Source: Thermoplasmata archaeon (lineage in GTDB: Archaea > Thermoplasmatota > Thermoplasmata > Lutacidiplasmatales > UBA184). Taken from it: a stretch of DNA of 8,795 bases. Both the position numbers and the translations under genes were made by a program. How positions within the stretch are numbered: the first letter of the stretch is position 1; every line of letters begins with the position of its first letter. Where the stretch lies: contig JASHVA010000101.1 in assembly GCA_030039715.1 (NCBI GenBank), positions 1-8,795 of the forward strand. Direction: 5' to 3'. The notes below the pieces were generated by a model. That model saw only the letters and a program-made list of their open reading frames with translations. It ran no database searches and was not told the origin of the DNA. This document shows positions 1 through 6,500 of the stretch, in pieces.

Positions 1-388
1 GGATGATGCGCACCTTGAACGGGAGCTTCGCTCGGGCCGGCGCGTACGACTTTGACGTGATCCATTCGGAGCAACCGGCGGCCGCCAGTGTTCCCCAGAC
101 GAGGGGGGCCATCCCCGTGAGCTTGGGGTCTGCCCTCAGGAACCGGCCGGCTTCGGCGACCGATTCCGCCGTCACGGGAAGGACGGTCAAACGGCGCCGA
201 AGCTTCGAAAGAGCGGTCTCTCGGGGGGCCCGGTCGGCGTGACGGCCGAGCTCCGCCAGGACCCTCAGCTCGAACATCTGGAGCTCGGTGGTCGCGACCT
301 CCTCTCCTCGGAGGGACTTGAGAAGCTCCCGACCGGCCGGAGTGTCGTGGAGGATCGCGAGCAGCGCGGGGGTGTCCAGCGCCTTCAC
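1..388 (-). CDS. vapC: VapC-like PIN-domain toxin, partial (C-terminal end beyond the left edge), probably degenerate
   Basis: Read on the minus strand from a GTG at 388, this frame stays open to the window edge (129 codons). It opens with the typical PIN first strand, VKALDTPALLAIL, with acidic residue D5. A second acidic position is plausible at E40 (in TTELQMFEL). VapC toxins are Mg-dependent RNases that use about four acidic residues. The stretch that normally reads D-A-L-I-A-A-T-A-L is here TGMAPLVWGTLAAAG (residues 91-105), and the usual T-x-D motif is ITSKS (residues 110-114), so two expected Asp residues appear to be lost. The start is well supported: a GGAGGT Shine-Dalgarno at 393-398 precedes it, and the GTG overlaps the antitoxin stop as GTGA. 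PIN toxins are usually 130-140 residues, so only a few residues should be missing. The family call rests on the N-terminal motif and on the antitoxin partner. Catalytic activity is doubtful. Confidence 0.7.
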   Translation of the reverse strand, partial: MKALDTPALLAILHDTPAGRELLKSLRGEEVATTELQMFELRVLAELGRHADRAPRETALSKLRRRLTVLPVTAESVAEAGRFLRADPKLTGMAPLVWGTLAAAGCSEWITSKSYAPARAKLPFKVRII

Positions 389-600
389 GCCGACCTCCGA
401 GCGGATCCTCTCCGAAGCTGGCCGAGCCGGCGGAGGTCCTCGGTGCCCCCGTGCGGGCTCCAGGCACCTCGGATCTCCTCCGCGGCCCCCCGCTGATTGA
501 GGAGCCGGACGAAGAGGTCCGTGAAGCTCTCCCCCCGGCGCTTTTCGCGGGCCAGCGCGTCGTACACCGACCGCTGGATCGCCACGTTCTTAGACGACAT
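385..600 (-). CDS. vapB: VapB-family antitoxin
   Basis: This 71-residue protein starts MSSKNVAIQRSVYDALAREK and continues with the RRGESFTDLFVRLL segment. It resembles the archaeal VapB antitoxin family (PF02697): a short N-terminal DNA-binding part (V-A-I-x-x-x-V-Y-D-x-L) followed by the G-E-S-F-(S/T)-D signature and a basic toxin-binding tail. Such antitoxins neutralise a cognate PIN RNase and repress their own operon. The toxin gene follows with a 4-base GTGA overlap, so the two are translationally coupled. I chose the ATG at 600 because an A+T-rich TATA-like stretch lies about 25 bases upstream, which suits a leaderless transcript. An in-frame ATG at 612 would add only MNLH, and the frame is open back to about 672. 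The tail after residue 50 (GTEDLRRLGQLRRGSARRSA) is arginine-rich and less conserved. Confidence 0.8.
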   Translation of the reverse strand: MSSKNVAIQRSVYDALAREKRRGESFTDLFVRLLNQRGAAEEIRGAWSPHGGTEDLRRLGQLRRGSARRSA

Positions 601-617
601 ATGTAGATTCATATGTA
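598..617. repeat. Direct repeat CATATGTA x2 over the vapB start (possible operator)
   Basis: Two identical 8-base copies of CATATGTA (598-605 and 610-617) are separated by GATT, giving a 12-base centre-to-centre spacing, slightly over one helical turn. Each copy contains the palindrome CATATG, and a further palindrome, GTATAC, overlaps the second copy at 615-620. The first copy contains the vapB start codon. VapB-type antitoxins usually bind repeated or palindromic sites in their own promoter, so this is a natural autoregulatory operator candidate. The repeat is seen directly; its role is inferred. Confidence 0.5.
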
Positions 618-631
618 TACTGGTATTTGAG
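615..631 (-). promoter_or_regulatory. Putative TATA-box promoter of vapBC
   Basis: On the minus strand the sequence TCAAATACCAGTATAC lies 15-30 bases upstream of the ATG at 600, an A+T-rich island in otherwise G+C-rich DNA. An archaeal TATA element at AAATACC (about 622-628) would place transcription initiation at or next to the start codon, making a leaderless mRNA. There is no Shine-Dalgarno before this ATG, which agrees with that reading. The alternative TATA core is GTATAC, which would fit worse with the ATG at 600. Confidence 0.4.
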
Positions 632-788
632 GCGTAGTCCGGGCCCGCACGCGACACGGACCGGCCCGACACCCTCCTCGAGGAAGGCCCGTCGGGTGGC
701 GGGAGCGCCCGCCGGGAGGTCGGGGGACGGGGCCGTCCTCCGATCGGACTCCCGACCGGGGTGCCGCGGGACGCGTAAAGCGAACGGT
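618..788. other. Gene-free stretch between the protease 3' end and vapBC, with strong hairpins
   Basis: I see no gene or RNA gene here. Two inverted repeats stand out: the perfect 10-base palindrome TCCTCGAGGA at 675-684, and the 6-bp stem GGCGGG/CCCGCC with loop AGCG at 698-713. Either could lie in the 3' untranslated region of the minus-strand protease gene that ends at 789. Neither is followed by a T-tract on either strand, so I do not call a terminator. Confidence 0.35.
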
Positions 789-1622
789 CTAGGTCGAGGG
801 GTCGGCGAACAGCAGGCGGGATCCCGCGAGGTCGTAGGTCACGTCGTAGGAGCGCAGGAACCGATCCCCTACCAGCCCGTCGTAGATGATCTCCTGGAAG
901 ATGACGGCAGGATCCCGCTGGACTACGCTCGGCGCGGCTGCGACCGCGAACTCCCCACGGACATCGGCCGAGATGCGAACGTAGGCCTGGCCGGTTTCGT
1001 CCTGCCCCCGGCTCGTGCGCACGCCGGCCCGGTCCGGGTCGACGCCGAGCTCCCGCATGAACCGACTGTGGAGAATCAGCTGGTCGGAACCGGTGTCGAC
1101 CTCGACATGGGCGACCCGGCCCGAGGGGAGCCGAAGGTCAAGGAACAACGTCACTTCGAGGCCTCGCCGCCGCACCTCCAAGGGTGCTTCGACTCCCACT
1201 CCGAGGTGAGCGTCCGGGGAGTTCGACCGGAGTACGCGCACGGTGTTCGTGACCGAGTTGATCGCGAACGGCCACGGCTCAAAGAACTGGGGGGCGACGA
1301 ACCCCGAGATGCCCGCAGCGGCAGGGAACAGCATCGAACCGGGATACACCCCGGCGAGGAGATTCTCTCGGCGCACCGAGCCGACGGACAGCGACGGTAC
1401 GCGCACGAGGGGCACGGAGACGGTCTGACCGGACATCCGCTGGCCCGACAGCGTCCCTCCGGTGGGGACCCAGCCCTGGCGCTGCGAGACCTCGTCCGAG
1501 ACGAGGGCACAGCCGATCCCCGTGTCGAGAACGAAACGCGCCGGCTCGGTCCCGCCGATCAGCGCCGGGACGGTGATGAGATGACCGCCCCGATACCGCT
1601 CGAACGGAATGGCGTCGTCCAC
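789..1622 (-). CDS. Two-lobed retropepsin-like aspartyl protease
   Basis: This 277-residue protein carries two aspartyl-protease active-site motifs: FVLDTGIGCALVS with D33-T34-G35, and HVEVDTGSDQLILHS with D176-T177-G178. Each is followed, about 70-80 residues on, by the hydrophobic-Gly closing segment of the fold (AAAGISGFVAPQFF near 101-114 and DGLVGDRFLRSYDVTYD near the C-terminus). It therefore looks like two tandem retropepsin-like domains (PF13650/PF13975 type) that could form a complete active site within one chain, as pepsin does. I see no signal peptide or membrane segment, so a cytosolic location is likely. The start is tightly bounded: an in-frame TAG lies four codons before the GTG at 1622, and GTG is the only usual start between them. 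GGAG at 1635-1638 is a distant Shine-Dalgarno candidate. The gene is divergent from the ComA fusion. Its substrate is unknown. Confidence 0.75.
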   Translation of the reverse strand: MDDAIPFERYRGGHLITVPALIGGTEPARFVLDTGIGCALVSDEVSQRQGWVPTGGTLSGQRMSGQTVSVPLVRVPSLSVGSVRRENLLAGVYPGSMLFPAAAGISGFVAPQFFEPWPFAINSVTNTVRVLRSNSPDAHLGVGVEAPLEVRRRGLEVTLFLDLRLPSGRVAHVEVDTGSDQLILHSRFMRELGVDPDRAGVRTSRGQDETGQAYVRISADVRGEFAVAAAPSVVQRDPAVIFQEIIYDGLVGDRFLRSYDVTYDLAGSRLLFADPST

Positions 1623-1786
1623 GTCTGCCGCCTACTCCGCACGGCGGTAAAGCCGTGATGCCGCCCTTCCGGCCCAACTCGAAGCGGGTCGCCTTTGGGC
1701 GCGGGCGGGGGTGGGCGCGGACCGCTCAGCTTATCATCCGCCGTTCGTCGCGCGGTCACAAATCCTGCGGCGGAGTCGGTGGAATC
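1623..1786. promoter_or_regulatory. Divergent promoter region between the protease and ComA-fusion genes
   Basis: This 164-base gap must hold promoters for both strands. On the plus strand CTTATCAT at 1730-1737 is the best TATA-like match, about 53 bases before the ATG at 1787, which would give a leader of roughly 25-30 bases. GGTGGA at 1779-1784 is a weak Shine-Dalgarno. On the minus strand GCTTTACC around 1647-1654 lies about 27 bases before the GTG at 1622, the spacing of a leaderless archaeal promoter. All matches are weak and judged by eye. Confidence 0.3.
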
Positions 1787-2785
1787 ATGGCAACTATTGC
1801 TTCCAAGAAGGGCAAGAAGACGTTCTTTCCCGCCGACGCGCCTCCCGTGACGCGGCCGCGTTCGAAGGCGGTCACCCACGTCCTCGACCGGCTGGTGCCC
1901 CAGCACGACGACGAGCTCGCCTACCTCGCCCCGTACATCGACTTCGCCAAGATCGGTTGGGGCCTCCCGTTGCTCCTGCGCCGAGAGCTGGTCCGGGAGC
2001 GAGTGAAGCGATGGCGGGACGTCGGCGTGGAGGTCTGCACCGGAGGGACGCTCCTCGAGTACGCGGTGACGCAGGACCAGGTCGCCGCGTTCCTCGACGA
2101 GGCCCGCGAGCTCGGCTTCGACCTCGTGGAGATCTCGAGCGGCATCATCGAACTGTCGCCGTCCCAGATCGAGCACCTGGCGACCGAAGCCCGGGAGCGG
2201 AGCATCGACTTCTTCATCGAGGTCGGTAAGAAGGACACCCACTACCAGCTCTCGCTGAAGGAGACGATCTCGCAGATCGCGCACGCCCGCACCCAGCGGC
2301 CGCGCAAGGTGATCGTGGAGAGCCGGGAATCCGGTCGTGGGGTCGGCATCTACGACAGCGAAGGCGCGATCAAGCGGGACTGGGTCCGCTCGATCCTGGC
2401 CGAGCACCCCGCGGAGGAGCTGATCTTCGAGTCGCCGCAGGAGTCGCAGCAGGTCGCCCTGATCCGCGAGCTCGGGGCGGAGGTCAACCTCGGGAACATC
2501 GCCTTGAGGTCGGTCGCGCCGCTCGCCTCCGAGCGCCTGGGGCTCCGGGGCGAGACGTTCGGCGCGATCCGGACGGCCAAGGCGGTCGCCGGACCCCCGG
2601 CGGCGAAGTTCCTCTTCTTTCTGCTCGAGACCTACCACGGCCTGGACCAGACGCAGCTCGCCCAGATGTCCCGCCTCCCTCGGCGCACGGTCCAGAGCGC
2701 GCTCGACTCGCTCCGACGGCAGGGCCTGGTGCAGGAGTCGGTCTCTCTGCACGACTCGCGGCGGCGTGAATACCGCCTTTCGTAA
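1787..2785 (+). CDS. comA: Phosphosulfolactate synthase (ComA) family protein fused to a C-terminal winged-helix DNA-binding domain
   Basis: This protein has 332 residues. Residues 33-262 match the ComA TIM barrel (PF02679), which adds sulfite to phosphoenolpyruvate to make phosphosulfolactate, the first step of one coenzyme M route. Family motifs appear in order: DFAKIGWG (52-59), the GGTLLEYA block (86-93), FLDEARELGFDLVEIS (102-117), EVGKK (145-149, with the conserved lysine), VIVESRESGRG (175-185), IFESPQESQQV (213-223), GAEVNLGNIA (230-239) and LRGETFG (253-259). Residues 270-332 add a winged helix absent from the roughly 250-residue classical enzyme: DQTQLAQMSRL, then PRRTVQSALDSLRRQGLV as recognition helix, then a basic wing ending RRREYRLS. 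This tail resembles MarR/TrmB-type domains. I chose the ATG at 1787 because the upstream extension to 1655 is low-complexity and outside the family. The same barrel occurs outside coenzyme M makers (for example Bacillus YitD and plant HSA32), so the fusion could be an enzyme, a metabolite-sensing regulator, or both. Confidence 0.85.
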   Translation: MATIASKKGKKTFFPADAPPVTRPRSKAVTHVLDRLVPQHDDELAYLAPYIDFAKIGWGLPLLLRRELVRERVKRWRDVGVEVCTGGTLLEYAVTQDQVAAFLDEARELGFDLVEISSGIIELSPSQIEHLATEARERSIDFFIEVGKKDTHYQLSLKETISQIAHARTQRPRKVIVESRESGRGVGIYDSEGAIKRDWVRSILAEHPAEELIFESPQESQQVALIRELGAEVNLGNIALRSVAPLASERLGLRGETFGAIRTAKAVAGPPAAKFLFFLLETYHGLDQTQLAQMSRLPRRTVQSALDSLRRQGLVQESVSLHDSRRREYRLS

Positions 2786-2835
2786 GCCGCGAACGCCAAA
2801 TGCTCGTCGGGGCCTAGACGGGTCGAGGGAGCGGA

Positions 2836-3717
2836 ATGGACGCGGGCGGGACGTCGCCCGGGGCGGGCCGGTGGGCGGTCGTGACCGGCGCCACCTCCGG
2901 CATCGGCCAAGAGGTCGCTCGACGCCTCGCCGCGGACGGGTTTGGTGTGGTCGTGGTCGGCCGGGGGGAGGCCCGGGCCGCCGCCGTTGCGGCGGAGATC
3001 TCGCGATCCACCGGCAATCCGCACGTCGAGTCGGTCGGGGTCAGCGACCTAGCGGTCGTGGCCGACATGCGGGCTCTGGCCGCGACGCTGCTCGACCGGT
3101 ACCCGAAGATCCACGTACTGGTCAACAACGCGGGAGCGTACTTCCGGCACCGCGAGGTCACGCCCGACGGGCTGGAGCGCACCTTCGCGCTCAACGTCCT
3201 CGCCCCGTTCCTCTTGACGTCCCTCCTCGCCGAGCGGTTGAAGGCGAGCGCCCCCGCGCGGGTCGTCAACGTCTCCTCCGCGGCGCATCGGCGCCAGCAC
3301 GTTCGGTTCGACGACCTGCAGTCGGCGGCCGGTTTCTCCGGCTTCTCGGTCTACGGTCGCTCGAAGCTCGAGCTCCTCCTGCTCACGCGCCAGTTCGCGC
3401 GCCAATTCGCGGGGACCGGCGTCACCGTGAACGCGGTCCATCCCGGTTTCGTCCATTCGGGGTTCGCGCTGAACAACGGCGGGAGCACGCGGGCCGTGTT
3501 CCGGGTCATCGGGGCGATCTTCGGTAAGAGCGTCGCGAGGGGCGCGGAGACCCCCGTGTTCGTCGCCGAGGACCCGTCCCTCGCGGCCGTCACCGGCGAG
3601 TACTTCTCGGGCCACCGGTCGCACCCCGGCGACCCCGCCTCCCGGGACCCGGCGTCGGCGGCGCGACTCTTCGACGCGGTCGCGGCGATCGCGGCGGCTC
3701 CCCGAACCACCGCTTGA
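2836..3717 (+). CDS. Short-chain dehydrogenase/reductase, retinol dehydrogenase-like
   Basis: This 293-residue Rossmann-fold oxidoreductase has all classical SDR motifs: the dinucleotide loop TGATSGIG (17-24), an Arg at the end of strand 2 (G42-R43) that favours NADP(H), the NNAG motif (97-100), the structural Asn in FALNVLAP (N120), VVNVSSAAH (143-151) with the catalytic serine, and YGRSK (Y173, K177). The segment FDDLQSAAGFSGFSVYGRSKLELLLLTRQFA closely resembles the RDH11-14 and WW-domain oxidoreductase group, which act on retinoids, steroids or other lipophilic carbonyls; the natural substrate here is unknown. There is no membrane anchor. The start is the ATG at 2836 with GAGGGAG at 2825-2831 as Shine-Dalgarno. 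The gene lies 50 bases after the ComA fusion and 51 bases before treS on the same strand, so co-transcription is possible, though no metabolic link is evident. Confidence 0.88.
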   Translation: MDAGGTSPGAGRWAVVTGATSGIGQEVARRLAADGFGVVVVGRGEARAAAVAAEISRSTGNPHVESVGVSDLAVVADMRALAATLLDRYPKIHVLVNNAGAYFRHREVTPDGLERTFALNVLAPFLLTSLLAERLKASAPARVVNVSSAAHRRQHVRFDDLQSAAGFSGFSVYGRSKLELLLLTRQFARQFAGTGVTVNAVHPGFVHSGFALNNGGSTRAVFRVIGAIFGKSVARGAETPVFVAEDPSLAAVTGEYFSGHRSHPGDPASRDPASAARLFDAVAAIAAAPRTTA

Positions 3718-3735
3718 GCCCGAACGGGGGCACAT

Positions 3736-3763
3736 CTTACAAGCCGTGGTCGGTGGAGGGGGG
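3736..3763 (+). promoter_or_regulatory. Putative weak promoter and strong Shine-Dalgarno for treS
   Basis: GGTGGAGGGGGG at 3752-3763 is a strong Shine-Dalgarno just before the ATG at 3769 and fixes that start. CTTACAAG at 3736-3743 is a TATA-like element about 29 bases upstream of the ATG, so treS may have its own promoter as well as read-through from the two genes before it. The Shine-Dalgarno is clear; the promoter is speculative. Confidence 0.35.
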
Positions 3764-3768
3764 AGCGC

Positions 3769-5466
3769 ATGGCCCCGACGGAGTCCGACCTGAGGAGCCC
3801 CGAGTGGTTCCGAACGGTCGTCTTCTACGAGCTCTCGGTCCGCTCCTTCGCCGACTCCAACGCCGATGGGATCGGGGACCTTCCGGGGGTCCTCCAGAAG
3901 CTCGACTACCTGACCGACCTCGGCGTCGGAGCGCTGTGGCTGCTCCCGTTCTACCGGTCCCCGTGGAACGACGACGGCTACGACATCTCGGGCCACTACG
4001 AGGTCGACCCCCGCCTCGGCACGATCGACGACCTCGACCGGGTCGTGGAGGCCGCCCACGGGCGAGGCCTGCGCGTGATCGGCGACCTCGTCACGAACCA
4101 CATCTCGAGCGAGCACCCCTGGTTCCAGTCGGCGCGCAAGGACCGCGCCTCGCCGTACCGCTCCTGGTTCCTCTGGTCGGACACCGGCACCGAGTTCTCC
4201 CGCGCCCGGCGGATCTTCCCCGACTACGAGACGTCGAACTGGACGTTCGACGAGACGGCCGGCCAGTACTACTTCCACCGGTTCTTCTCCTCGCAGCCGG
4301 ACCTCAACTACGACACGTCCGAGGTCCACACGGAGATGCAGAAGGTCGCCCGCTTCTGGCTCGGCCACGGGCTCGACGGTTTCCGGTGCGACGCGGCGCC
4401 GTACCTTTACAAGCGCGAGGGCACGAGCTGCCAGAGCCTCCCCGAGACCCACCAGTTCTGGCGCGACATGCGTTCGATGATCGACGCGGAGTTCCCCGGC
4501 GCCGTCCTGGTCTCGGAGGCGAACCAGTCGGTGCCCGAGACGGTCGCCTACTTCGACGGGGGACGGGAGTTCCAGATGGTCCTTCACTTCCCGATCATGC
4601 CGAACTTCTACCTCGCGCTCGCCGAGAGCAATCCGAAGCGGGTGCTCGACATCCTCAAGGCGACCCTGCCGAGCGTCCCGCCGGACGGCGCGTGGGCGTA
4701 CTTCCTCCGCAACCACGACGAGCTCTCCCTCGAGCAGGTGAGCGAGGAGGAGAAGTCGCTCTTCTTCCGGTACTTCCCGCTCCCGCCCGGCGCGCGGGTC
4801 CACAACGGGGTGCGCCGGCGCCTCGCCCCGCTCCTCGGGGGCGACGACGGCTCGGTGCTCCTGCTCACGGCGCTGATGCTCGGCCTGCCGGGAAGCCCGT
4901 ACCTGTACTACGGGGATGAGATTGGCATGGGGGACCGCATCGACCTCCCGGACCGCGACGCGGTCCGTACACCGATGCAGTGGGACGGGTCCCCGAGCGC
5001 GGGGTTCTCGAGCGCACCGCCCGAGCGGTGGACCCGGCCGCTCGTGACCGACCCCGCGTTCGCGCCGCCCGCCCGGAACGCCGCCGACCAGGAGGCGTCC
5101 ACGCACTCGCTGCTCTGGAGGACCCGGACGCTGCTGCGCGTCCGCGCCTCGCACGCCAACGTCTTCGGATCGACGGGATTCGAAGGCATCGATCTCGGGA
5201 GCTCTCCGGTGCTCGGGTTCTGGCGGCCCGGCGAGGAGTACCGCATCCTCTGCCTCTACAACTTCGCCACGGAGCCGTCCGAGGGCGCGCTGCCGCTCCC
5301 CGACGCCGTCTGGGCCTCCCCGATCGAGCTCCTGCGCGGGGACCTCTCGTCGACCGTGTCCGGCCACACGTTCCGATACCGGCTCGCCCCCCGCGGTTTC
5401 TCCTGGACGCTCTTCCTCTCTCGGAGGCCCCGCTCGGCGGGGGGCCGCAGCGCGTCGGTCCGCTAG
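3769..5466 (+). CDS. treS: Trehalose synthase (maltose alpha-D-glucosyltransferase), GH13 family
   Basis: This 565-residue cytosolic enzyme interconverts maltose and trehalose by intramolecular transglucosylation. The GH13 (alpha/beta)8 barrel spans about residues 14-460, followed by a C-terminal beta domain. The conserved regions are GDLVTNHISSEHPWFQ (105-120), DGFRCDAAPYL (nucleophile D208), LVSEANQS (acid/base E250) and FLRNHDELSLE (transition-state stabiliser D317). TreS-specific segments include SPYRSWFLWSDT, YYFHRFFSSQPDLNYD, REGTSCQSLPETH, RRRLAPLLGG, YYGDEIGMGD and VRTPMQW. The length is typical of stand-alone TreS; there is no fused maltokinase. C207 sits where many TreS have Leu or another aliphatic residue. 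The gene is convergent with the sugar ABC operon, and its TAG stop shares CTAG with the stop of the ATPase gene. The context suggests that the imported disaccharide is a substrate. The ancestral split from ordinary alpha-glucosidases is clear from the listed motifs. Confidence 0.93.
   Translation: MAPTESDLRSPEWFRTVVFYELSVRSFADSNADGIGDLPGVLQKLDYLTDLGVGALWLLPFYRSPWNDDGYDISGHYEVDPRLGTIDDLDRVVEAAHGRGLRVIGDLVTNHISSEHPWFQSARKDRASPYRSWFLWSDTGTEFSRARRIFPDYETSNWTFDETAGQYYFHRFFSSQPDLNYDTSEVHTEMQKVARFWLGHGLDGFRCDAAPYLYKREGTSCQSLPETHQFWRDMRSMIDAEFPGAVLVSEANQSVPETVAYFDGGREFQMVLHFPIMPNFYLALAESNPKRVLDILKATLPSVPPDGAWAYFLRNHDELSLEQVSEEEKSLFFRYFPLPPGARVHNGVRRRLAPLLGGDDGSVLLLTALMLGLPGSPYLYYGDEIGMGDRIDLPDRDAVRTPMQWDGSPSAGFSSAPPERWTRPLVTDPAFAPPARNAADQEASTHSLLWRTRTLLRVRASHANVFGSTGFEGIDLGSSPVLGFWRPGEEYRILCLYNFATEPSEGALPLPDAVWASPIELLRGDLSSTVSGHTFRYRLAPRGFSWTLFLSRRPRSAGGRSASVR
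5463..5466. other. Shared CTAG: overlapping tail-to-tail stop codons of treS and the ABC ATPase
   Basis: The palindrome CTAG provides TAG to treS (5464-5466, plus strand) and TAG to the ATPase gene (5463-5465, minus strand). There is therefore no intergenic space, and any terminator of either transcript must lie inside the coding region of the other gene. Confidence 0.95.
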
Positions 5467-6500
5467 TGGGGACCCGTCGGGGGGAGCCGCTCGGGCCGGC
5501 CGCTCGGGGGCATCGTCGGCGCCCCCTCTTCGGCCGGGCTCTCGAAGAAGACGTGGCGCGTCACGTTGAACCGGACCTCGGTCCCGACGGCGACCGTGCG
5601 GAGCGAACGCAGGTAGATGCGGAAGCCGTTCGCCATCGTGCAGAGGAGGTAGGAGAAGTCGCCGACCCGCTCGCTGACCTGGACGGTCGCCGCCTCCGCC
5701 CCCTCGGGGGAGACCTCCGCCCACTCCGGGCGGAAGCCGAGCGAACCGGTCTCCCCGCGTTCGGTCCACGGCATGTAGTTCATCGGCACGTCCCCGACGA
5801 AGTCGCCGATCCACCGGGTCGCGGGGTGGTCGTAGAGCTCGGAGAACGGCGCGACCTGCTCGAACCGGCCGAGGTGGATGACGCCCGTCCGGTCGGAGAG
5901 GACCTCCGCTTCCTTCTGGTCGTGCGTCACGAAGAGGAACGTCTGCCCGAGGTCCTTCTGGATCTTCTTGAGCTCGGCGCGGGCCGCGAACCGGACGCGC
6001 GCGTCGAGGTTCGAGAGCGGCTCGTCCAGCAGGAAAAGGGTCGGATTGCGGACGATCGCCCGGGCGAGCGCGACCCGCTGCTGCTGGCCGCCGGAGATCT
6101 GGCTGACCCGGCGGTCGAGGATCTCGGTGATGCCGAGGGTCTTCGCGACGGCGCGCACCTTCGGTTCGATCTCCTCCGACGGGAAGTACTGCATCTTGAG
6201 CGGGAATGCGATGTTCTTGTAGACGTTCATGTTCGGGTAGAGCGCGTAGTTCTGGAACACCATCGCGATGTTCCGCTTGTTCGGCGCGATGTGCGTCACG
6301 TCCTTGCCGTCGATCCGGATCGTCCCCGCGTCGACGGTCTCGATCCCCGCCACCATCCGCAGGAGCGTGGACTTCCCTTCTCCCGAGGGGCCGAGGATGA
6401 CGAAGAACTCCCCCTCGTCGATGTCGAGGGAGATGTCGTCCGCCACCATCCGCTTCCCGTAGCTCTTCGACACGCGGTCGAACTGCAGTTTCACGCTCAT
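5463..6500 (-). CDS. Sugar ABC transporter ATP-binding protein, MalK/UgpC/MsmX type
   Basis: This 345-residue ATPase powers the transporter encoded upstream. The nucleotide-binding domain fills residues 1 to about 235: Walker A GPSGEGKST (37-45), Q-loop VFQNYALYPNMNV (Q83), signature SGGQQ (136-140), Walker B LFLLDE (155-160), D-loop SNLD (163-166) and switch histidine in FVTHDQ (H193). The NYALYPNMNVYKNIAFPL segment is characteristic of the carbohydrate (CUT1) ATPases. The C-terminal part (about 240-325), with LGFRPEW, is a MalK-like OB/TOBE domain, somewhat shorter than in the roughly 370-residue E. coli MalK, and ends in a proline-rich tail. The start ATG overlaps the permease stop as ATGA, with GGAG 8 bases upstream. 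Such ATPases are often shared between transporters, so the sugar cannot be read from this subunit. Confidence 0.93.
   Translation of the reverse strand: MSVKLQFDRVSKSYGKRMVADDISLDIDEGEFFVILGPSGEGKSTLLRMVAGIETVDAGTIRIDGKDVTHIAPNKRNIAMVFQNYALYPNMNVYKNIAFPLKMQYFPSEEIEPKVRAVAKTLGITEILDRRVSQISGGQQQRVALARAIVRNPTLFLLDEPLSNLDARVRFAARAELKKIQKDLGQTFLFVTHDQKEAEVLSDRTGVIHLGRFEQVAPFSELYDHPATRWIGDFVGDVPMNYMPWTERGETGSLGFRPEWAEVSPEGAEAATVQVSERVGDFSYLLCTMANGFRIYLRSLRTVAVGTEVRFNVTRHVFFESPAEEGAPTMPPSGRPERLPPTGPH

Noticed and set aside
618..788. tRNA, small RNA or terminator in the gap before the protease
   Set aside because: There is no tRNA-like T-loop or acceptor pairing, and the hairpins lack a T-tract; nothing beyond G+C-rich inverted repeats can be supported.
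627..1658. 343-codon plus-strand open frame opposite the protease
   Set aside because: It is antisense to a protein with two D-T-G active-site motifs, and its composition is shadow-like.
1655..1786. Upstream extension of the ComA fusion to an ATG at 1655
   Set aside because: The extra 44 residues match nothing in the family, are Arg/Gly-rich, and would consume the divergent promoter region.
1559..2752. 397-codon minus-strand open frame opposite the ComA fusion
   Set aside because: It is a shadow frame of a gene with strong family motifs, with Arg/Asp/Leu-rich low-complexity composition and no domain.
6366..6392. Glu in place of the usual Cys in the ATPase Walker A (GPSGEGKST)
   Set aside because: That position is variable in the P-loop consensus, so no functional change is implied.
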